This document shows positions 58,596 through 64,000 of a stretch of 64,000 nucleotides of DNA, one piece after another; the first letter of the stretch is position 1; every line of letters starts with the position of its first letter. The stretch comes from Armatimonadetes bacterium 55-13 (GTDB lineage Bacteria; Armatimonadota; Fimbriimonadia; Fimbriimonadales; Fimbriimonadaceae): positions 142,282 to 206,281 of the forward strand of contig MKRX01000001.1 in the NCBI GenBank assembly GCA_001898035.1, given 5' to 3'. The notes below the pieces were generated by a model. The model saw only the letters and a list, made by a program, of their open reading frames with translations. It made no database searches and had not been told where the DNA came from. A program made the position numbers and the translations under genes.

Positions 58596-60425
58596 TTAGC
58601 CGCCCGAGCGGATGACGATCTCCACACGTCGGTTAATAGCCTTATTCTTGTCCGAGGTGTTCGGCACCAATGGATTCTGCTGACCGTGGGCGAAGACCGA
58701 GATACGGCCCTTGGGGAAGTTCAAAGGCAGTCTCTTTTCCAGCCAGCTCTTTACCGCGAACGCTCGCGATTCGGACAAATTCATGTTGCTGTCCGGACTC
58801 CCAACATTGTCGGTATGACCGTGAATTTCGACGGTTGTGTTACTGGCGATGACCAACTGTCGCTTCAGTTTCTCCAACTGCGAACCCGCCGCTGGCGAAA
58901 ACTGAGCGGAACCCGTGTTGAATGGAATGTTCATCTTAAGGGTCGAGATCTTCTTGCCACCACCAGCTGGAGCCATGGTCGGGATATCGAGGCGAGTTAC
59001 CGCTTCCTTCCGGGCACCGGCTTCCTTGTTCATGGCAAGCAAGCCCTTCAGGTAGCTCGTATCCAGAATTTCTCCTACCGCGTCATAGCGAGGGAAGTCG
59101 TGTGGATACTGCTGAACCAGGATGTCTCCGAACGCCGAGTAAGTTTCCGCGAACAGGTTTGCACCACCTTGGATCAATCCGAAGGTCAAGAGACCGTCGG
59201 TCAAGTCATTGACCGAGGAACCTCCAAGTTCAACCGCCAACCCTTGCTTATCCTTCTCGGTCGTACCCTTGAAGTACTTCGCCCAGTAGTCAGCGTCGGC
59301 ATCCTTCTCGCCAAACACATCGGCGACGATTTCGGCGCCACGTCGGAAGGCCGCATCGCTGGACTTGATTGCTTTTCCACCTTCATAAAACGCAGCAAGC
59401 ATCTCCTGGACATAGGGACGGTTATCTCGCATCCACTTGTCAATTCCGATAATGGTGCAAGGCATTTGGTAGTTGTATTCCTTGGTAGAAACAATGGAGA
59501 CCAGTCCGCCTTTTTCTTGCGCCACCTGTACGTCACCCGGAGTCCAGGTAACCACGCCGTCGACGCGAATCTTTTTCATCTGACCCGTCGGCTTACCATT
59601 ACGCACCACCGGTCGAGTCTCTTCGTAACCGGCGATGTACTTTTGGCAAGCATCGATATAGTCGTTGGCGGCAACCCAGTTCAAGGCATCGGGATCGTAG
59701 GTCTTCTCATCGGGATTGTTTTTCAGACCGTTGTCACCCAGCCATTTCATGGCGATGTTCCAGTCGCCGTCTCGGAGGTAGCCGGCCACCACGCCACCCT
59801 TGGACGCGCCGGGATTGGTCTTCCAAGACTCGGGACCCATGAACTTGTCCTCGCCACGGCTGTAGCCAATGCAGCCAATAACCTTGGCTTTATAGTCGGA
59901 TCCAAGCTTTTTCAGCGATTCATTCACTGCGGTCAAGAACTGGGGGGCGCCATCGCCCATGATCGCGACGAAGTGAGCGCCGTTTGAGGGGTTCTTGCTT
60001 CCGCCTTTGAATTGGGTAGCGAAGGCAATCAGCGCCTCTTGCATCTTGGTGGCATCGTCTTGGCGAGTGAACTTCAGATTCACCCCGTGCTTGGCCATGA
60101 TGCTGCCCTCGGTTGTCTCGCGACCGCCGTTGGAGAACATCGCGCCCATTTGAGCATTCCAAGCCCAGTGAAGGAATCGAATCTGCGGCTTGTTCGAATT
60201 GGCGAGGTCCGTTCCCGGCATCGAAACGTTGGTGCTGTTTCCGCCATCGGTTCGAACATCTCCGCCGTTGGGGAGATTAACCTTCGTTGGAACTGACGAG
60301 GCATCGGTGACATTGCCCGGGGCCAGGGCGCTTAGGCCACCACCTTTATATATCTTGTATCCGCCAAAAGCGGCGCCAATGATGAGAAGCAGAACCACTA
60401 TCTTGCCCGAGGCTTTTAAACGCAT
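58596..60425 (-). CDS. Membrane-anchored solute-binding protein fused to an OmpA peptidoglycan-binding domain
   Basis: A 609-residue fusion. The ATG at 60425 (MRLKASGKIVVLLLIIG) has GGGAG upstream and gives an uncleaved N-terminal anchor. Residues 80-470 form a NitT/TauT-like solute-binding domain (QIRFLHWAWNAQMG, VDGVVTWTPGDVQVAQEKGG, AMKWLGDNG). Residues 485-609 are an OmpA C-terminal domain (IPFNTGSAQFSP, then VEIHGHTDNVGSPDSNMNLS, then ESRAFAVKSWLEK). The Asp in GHTDN and the Arg in SRAF that bind peptidoglycan are kept. The receptor is thus tied to both the inner membrane and the cell wall. It is the first gene of an operon with the permease and ATPase. Confidence 0.88.
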   Translation of the reverse strand: MRLKASGKIVVLLLIIGAAFGGYKIYKGGGLSALAPGNVTDASSVPTKVNLPNGGDVRTDGGNSTNVSMPGTDLANSNKPQIRFLHWAWNAQMGAMFSNGGRETTEGSIMAKHGVNLKFTRQDDATKMQEALIAFATQFKGGSKNPSNGAHFVAIMGDGAPQFLTAVNESLKKLGSDYKAKVIGCIGYSRGEDKFMGPESWKTNPGASKGGVVAGYLRDGDWNIAMKWLGDNGLKNNPDEKTYDPDALNWVAANDYIDACQKYIAGYEETRPVVRNGKPTGQMKKIRVDGVVTWTPGDVQVAQEKGGLVSIVSTKEYNYQMPCTIIGIDKWMRDNRPYVQEMLAAFYEGGKAIKSSDAAFRRGAEIVADVFGEKDADADYWAKYFKGTTEKDKQGLAVELGGSSVNDLTDGLLTFGLIQGGANLFAETYSAFGDILVQQYPHDFPRYDAVGEILDTSYLKGLLAMNKEAGARKEAVTRLDIPTMAPAGGGKKISTLKMNIPFNTGSAQFSPAAGSQLEKLKRQLVIASNTTVEIHGHTDNVGSPDSNMNLSESRAFAVKSWLEKRLPLNFPKGRISVFAHGQQNPLVPNTSDKNKAINRRVEIVIRSGG

Positions 60426-60613
60426 GTTTTTATTTATCTCCCGGTCGCCGATCTCCGAGTCGATTAAGGTTCGAAAGATCGCTCCCGATAGTACCGGACT
60501 CAGTGTAACGAACCATAAAATATCCTGCAACTGACCTTAGATAGTTCGTATCGCCAAATCCGTCCAGAGGAGATTTACGTGGCGACTTACAAAGGGTTGC
60601 AGACTTTCGCTAA

Positions 60614-60643
60614 TTGGAACGATCTGGCAAAAGTCGGTAATAC
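60614..60643 (+). promoter_or_regulatory. Promoter of the RCK-channel gene
   Basis: TTGGAA (60614-60619) and TAATAC (60638-60643) are spaced by 18 bp. The predicted start site is about 5 nt before the ATG at 60655, so the leader is very short. Confidence 0.5.
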
Positions 60644-60654
60644 TGGTCGAGTTC

Positions 60655-62325
60655 ATGTCTAGCCCTCTTCCACCGATCATTGTTTGCGGCTATGGCCAGG
60701 TGGGTTACCGTGTTGCCACGTTGCTCTTGCGTGCTGATGAGAACTTCGTAGTGGTTACCGATCGGTCTCGGACTGAGTGGATGCGCCCCTTGCAAGAGAA
60801 CGGCATTTTGGTGGTGTATGGGGACGCCCGTGACGAGCAGGTTCTGATTGAGGCAGGACTGATGGATGCGCGGGCGCTCATTGCTTGCACTTCGAATGAC
60901 CTCACCAACATCGAGATCGCTCTGGATGCGAAGCGATACCGCCCCGATCTCCCCATCGTCGCCCGCCTCTTCGACCAGAACTTGGCGACTCAGCTTGAAG
61001 GAACGCTCGGAGTTCAGCAAGCGCTGGCCATGTCGATCGTAGCCGCGCCTGCTTTTGCGGCGGCGGCATTCGGGGATCATGTGGCGAGTGAATTCTCCAT
61101 TGATGGAAAGCGCTTCGGCGTGTTTCGGATCAACGTGAGTCAGAAAGACGAATTTGTTGGCCAGAACCTCAAGCAATTTTGTGAATCGCTGGGCATGGTT
61201 TGTCTTTTGGCAAGAAGGGTTGAGGGAGAACTCGTCCTTAATCCACCTTCAGAATTCCTGATTCAGGATGGGGACATCTTGAAACTCTTAGGACCTGCCG
61301 AGGCGATTCATAAGCTGCGCCCGGAGGTTGCAAGGGGAACCAAGTTCTGGACGGAAACGGAGACCCTGCGTAAAAGTATCAGTCCGCTCTCATTCCTCAG
61401 GTTTTTTGCCGAGTTGTGGCGTAATGCTTCGCGCGAAATTCGAGCGGTCTTGATTTCAATCAATCTTCTGACGCTGCTGAGCGTGTTCGTCTTCAGCTTC
61501 GGGATGAATCTGAGCTTTGCGGACGCCCTCTACTTTGTGATCACGACGGTGACGACGACGGGCTATGGTGACATCTCACCCAAAGATGCCTCAGTTTGGT
61601 TGAAGGTGTACGCCTGCCTCATGATGGTTTTGGGCTCGGCCTCGGTGGCGGTGCTTTATTCGATCGTAACCGACTACATCGTGACCGCAAGGTTACAGCA
61701 GCTGGTAGGGCGGCAGAAGGTGCCAGAAAAGGATCATGTCATCGTGGCGGGGATCGGAGACGTCGGCTACCGAATCATCGAAGAATTGGAGCGGATGGGC
61801 GCGAAGGTCGTTGCGGTAGACCTTGACGGCGCGAGCAAATACTTTGGCACCTTGCGCAACCGCGTTCCGGTGCTGGTTGGCGATGCGCGCGACCGTGAAA
61901 CCTTGAAGCGGGCGGGAGTGGAGAAGGCGGTCGCGATGATCGCCGCGACAGGTGACGATGCCGTGAATCTGAGCATTGGCCTGGCGAGTGAGAGTTTGAA
62001 TCCGGCGTCTCGCTCCGTCCTTCGGCTCTTCGATGGCAACTTCGCTCAAAAGGTGGAATCGCTGTTGAATATTGACACCGCAATGAGCGCCTCCAGGATT
62101 GCGGCTCCAGCTTTCGTGTGTGGGGCGTTCTATCCGGGGTCTGTGGCGGCGTTTGTCTTACAAGACCACCTGTTCTGCGTGATCAAAGGGAATTGCCCCG
62201 ATCCTTCAGACGAGTGGCAATCTTGGCCGCTGGTGATTTTGGCGAACGGCAAGGTGGAACGTGAAGGCGAAGGTATTGGGATTCGTATTGCCGCTCGGGG
62301 GCTGCGGGCGATTCAAACGAACTAA
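60655..62325 (+). CDS. Two-helix potassium channel with RCK domains on both sides of the pore
   Basis: A 556-residue protein. Residues 8-120 are a Rossmann-type RCK-N domain (IIVCGYGQVGYRVATLLL, then VVYGDARDEQVL), and residues 140-225 are an RCK-C/TrkA-C domain. A two-helix pore follows, with TM1 ISINLLTLLSVFVFSFGM, the selectivity filter TTVTTTGYGD (about residue 303), and TM2 ACLMMVLGSASVAVLYS. Residues 362-480 are a second RCK-N (HVIVAGIGDVGYRIIEELE, then VLVGDARDRETL) and a shorter tail. It should gate K+ flow by nucleotide or ion binding. It is monocistronic, and its stop overlaps that of the convergent LutBC gene. Confidence 0.9.
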   Translation: MSSPLPPIIVCGYGQVGYRVATLLLRADENFVVVTDRSRTEWMRPLQENGILVVYGDARDEQVLIEAGLMDARALIACTSNDLTNIEIALDAKRYRPDLPIVARLFDQNLATQLEGTLGVQQALAMSIVAAPAFAAAAFGDHVASEFSIDGKRFGVFRINVSQKDEFVGQNLKQFCESLGMVCLLARRVEGELVLNPPSEFLIQDGDILKLLGPAEAIHKLRPEVARGTKFWTETETLRKSISPLSFLRFFAELWRNASREIRAVLISINLLTLLSVFVFSFGMNLSFADALYFVITTVTTTGYGDISPKDASVWLKVYACLMMVLGSASVAVLYSIVTDYIVTARLQQLVGRQKVPEKDHVIVAGIGDVGYRIIEELERMGAKVVAVDLDGASKYFGTLRNRVPVLVGDARDRETLKRAGVEKAVAMIAATGDDAVNLSIGLASESLNPASRSVLRLFDGNFAQKVESLLNIDTAMSASRIAAPAFVCGAFYPGSVAAFVLQDHLFCVIKGNCPDPSDEWQSWPLVILANGKVEREGEGIGIRIAARGLRAIQTN

Positions 62326-64000
62326 GGCAGCCGTACGACGATTAACTCCCGGGGGCCGTGGACTCCCCGAACCAAAACGCCTTCGATATCCGCGGTGCGA
62401 CTGGTACCGGTGACAATGACCGAGGTGCGCGGCGTCATGCGATCAAGCGCGTCTTGAAGCGTGGGGACGATCTCTTTCACGAGACAAACATGAACGGGGG
62501 GCGCCAGGGAAGCCAAACGTGCCCGGCCCGAACCGGCGGAGATCACGATGCTGCCGGTTTCGGCAATCGCGAAATCAGCAAGGGTCACTCCAGCGTCTGC
62601 TTGCCAGACGTCTCCCGTGACTCCCGCCACTCGAATTCCCTTCGCGCTCGCGATGGCGTCTGCATCGTAAATACAAATCTTCTCGGAGAGATCGACCTCT
62701 TCCAACGATTTGTAAGTTCCGCCAAGGGCAACAAGCTTCTCCTCAAAGGAGCCCCAGATATCCGGTGTGGCGGATGTTTCCGGCAAAGGCGCCGAATCGT
62801 GGGGGGCATGTGCGGCGGGAGGCTCTTCGACGGTGGCTCGATGGTTCTTCCACCACGAGCGGAAGGACCGGCCCTGGCGATGTGGAAGCGAGTGGAATTC
62901 ATTCCAACCGCTCTTCATCGGGTGGGGGGCGACCGCCGAGGCCATGGGAAGCATCTTCAATCCAACTTTCCACGCTGAAGGCATGTTCGCCCCAGTGGCA
63001 AAGAGGTTCCACTGAGCCGGGTCTTTGATCGCGCCTTTTCGGGTGGCTTCGTCACGGAGCTTAAGAAGGAGGTTAGGAATCGGAATCTTGACCGGACAGA
63101 CTTCTTCGCACGCTCCACACAAAGTGGAAGCCTTGGCGAGATAGCCGAGCTTTTCAACCCCTTCCAACGCGGGAGCCAGAACTGCGCCCAGAGGGCCGGA
63201 GTAAACGTGTCCATAGGCGTGCCCGCTTGCTTGGCGGTACACGGGGCAAACGTTGAGACATGCGCCACAGCGAATGCATCGAAGGATCTCTTTGTAGGGA
63301 CCTTCGAGCACGTTCGAGCGACCGTTATCCAGGAGCACCAGGTGAACTTCCAGAGGGCCGTCGAGTTCGTCTTCTCGCCGAGGGCCGGAAATTAGGTGGG
63401 TATAGCTGGTCAAGCTTTGACCAGTTGCGGACCCGGCAAGGAGCTTGAGAAAGAGGGGGAGATCCTTTTCTGCCGGGAGCATCTTTTCGATCCCCATGAC
63501 GGCGATGTGGACATCGGGAGCGGTGGTCGAAAGCCGATTGTTGCCTTCGTTTTCTACCAGAACGATGCGACCGGACTCGGCGATGGCGAAGTTGACACCC
63601 GAAACCCCCACCTTTGCTTCCCTGAACTTTGCCCGAAGGTGGGCTCGGGCCTGCATGGCGAGTTCACTGGCATCTTCTGTGTACTCGCCGAGTCCTTCAC
63701 GTGCAAAGGAGCGGGCGATTTCTCGGCGGTTCTTGTGGATGATCGGGGTGACGATGTGGCTGGGATGATCGTGATCGATCTGCACCACGTACTCGCCTAA
63801 GTCGGTTTCCACTGGTTCGTAGCCAGCTTTCTCCAGATATTCGTTGAGGTGGATCTCCTCAGTGGCCATAGATTTGGCCTTGGCGATAACCCCTCCTCCG
63901 GGGGCCGCCGCCTTGACGATATCGAGAATAATCCGGTTCGCTTCCTTACCATCCTTCGCTTGATGAACTCGGATGCCGTTCTCCTCGCATTTGGCAATCA
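62322..64000 (-). CDS. LutB-LutC fusion, lactate oxidation iron-sulfur protein, 5'-truncated
   Basis: The frame runs without a stop off the right edge. The first complete codon is at 63998, so the N-terminus is missing; an internal ATG at 63869 is not the true start because LutB-type sequence (PGGGVIAKAKSMATEEI) continues upstream of it. The order is a LUD domain (VGVSGVNFAIAESGRIVLVE), two ferredoxin-type clusters (CIRCGACLNVCP and CGACEEVCP), a Pro-rich linker, then a second LUD domain like LutC (LADFAIAETGSIVISAGSG). LutB and LutC are separate proteins in Bacillus, where with LutA they oxidise L-lactate. The fusion keeps both parts. LutA is not in the window. Confidence 0.88.
   Translation of the reverse strand, partial: IAKCEENGIRVHQAKDGKEANRIILDIVKAAAPGGGVIAKAKSMATEEIHLNEYLEKAGYEPVETDLGEYVVQIDHDHPSHIVTPIIHKNRREIARSFAREGLGEYTEDASELAMQARAHLRAKFREAKVGVSGVNFAIAESGRIVLVENEGNNRLSTTAPDVHIAVMGIEKMLPAEKDLPLFLKLLAGSATGQSLTSYTHLISGPRREDELDGPLEVHLVLLDNGRSNVLEGPYKEILRCIRCGACLNVCPVYRQASGHAYGHVYSGPLGAVLAPALEGVEKLGYLAKASTLCGACEEVCPVKIPIPNLLLKLRDEATRKGAIKDPAQWNLFATGANMPSAWKVGLKMLPMASAVAPHPMKSGWNEFHSLPHRQGRSFRSWWKNHRATVEEPPAAHAPHDSAPLPETSATPDIWGSFEEKLVALGGTYKSLEEVDLSEKICIYDADAIASAKGIRVAGVTGDVWQADAGVTLADFAIAETGSIVISAGSGRARLASLAPPVHVCLVKEIVPTLQDALDRMTPRTSVIVTGTSRTADIEGVLVRGVHGPRELIVVRLP

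Noticed and set aside
58686-59987. Open frame of 433 codons on the plus strand
   Set aside because: It is fully antisense to the OmpA-fused binding protein, whose domains and motifs are clear. It has no recognisable domain.
1-64000. CRISPR arrays, tRNA, rRNA, insertion sequences
   Set aside because: No regularly spaced direct repeats, cloverleaf sequences, rRNA signatures or transposase-like frames were seen on either strand.

Overview
The window is 64 kb of a bacterial chromosome. It most resembles the Armatimonadota (Fimbriimonadia-like), although no 16S or marker gene is present to prove it. The evidence is a DUF1559 prepilin with the 'LFPVFAQAK' continuation after its N-methylation helix, a PEP-CTERM protein, many secreted carbohydrate-active enzymes, DUF5107/TPR proteins and moderate GC. 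A second trait points to a lineage that uses leaderless mRNAs: at least nine genes have a TANNNT hexamer exactly 6-7 nt before the start codon and no Shine-Dalgarno sequence. I found no rRNA, tRNA, CRISPR array or insertion sequence.

Layout. 1-6.7 kb: two secreted proteins (one cut by the window edge, one a sialate O-acetylesterase-like hydrolase), a small unknown gene, a PafA-like phosphatase, and an MFS exporter divergent from a LysR regulator. 6.9-12.8 kb: an MgtA-type P-type ATPase, a three-gene envelope cluster of unknown role, and an XRE-cupin regulator. 13-20 kb: a GH127-type arabinofuranosidase, a PEP-CTERM protein, a 960-residue BTAD/NB-ARC/TPR regulator and an RCC1-repeat protein. 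20-26 kb: a three-gene minor pseudopilin operon, then an NfeD-like protein with two overlapping flotillins. 26-31.8 kb: a large glycosidase-like secreted protein, a prepilin/lipoprotein pair, a GntR-LacI hybrid (AraR-like) regulator and an unknown secreted protein.

31.9-39.7 kb is an L-arabinose uptake locus: a DUF5107-TPR gene followed by araF, araG and araH, divergent from an AraC relative whose sensor domain resembles E. coli AraC. Next to it (39.7-47.2 kb) are two clan GH-D alpha-galactosidase-type enzymes and a GH106 alpha-L-rhamnosidase. Together with the GH127 enzyme these suggest breakdown of arabinose-, galactose- and rhamnose-containing plant polysaccharide (pectin side chains or arabinogalactan). 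A 15-bp stem between araH and the next gene would bury that gene's ribosome-binding site in read-through mRNA.

47.3-55.2 kb is mixed: M14 carboxypeptidase, GH20 hexosaminidase, AHSA1-like protein, Fpg glycosylase, DUF4424-like and DUF1289 proteins, and a cyanophycinase-fold protein that has lost its catalytic residues. 55.2-60.4 kb holds the most unusual cluster: an ABC permease and ATPase, a membrane-anchored solute-binding protein fused to an OmpA peptidoglycan-binding domain, and two coiled-coil proteins of unknown function. The window ends with a potassium-channel-type protein that has RCK domains on both sides of its pore, and a LutB-LutC fusion for lactate oxidation that runs off the right edge.
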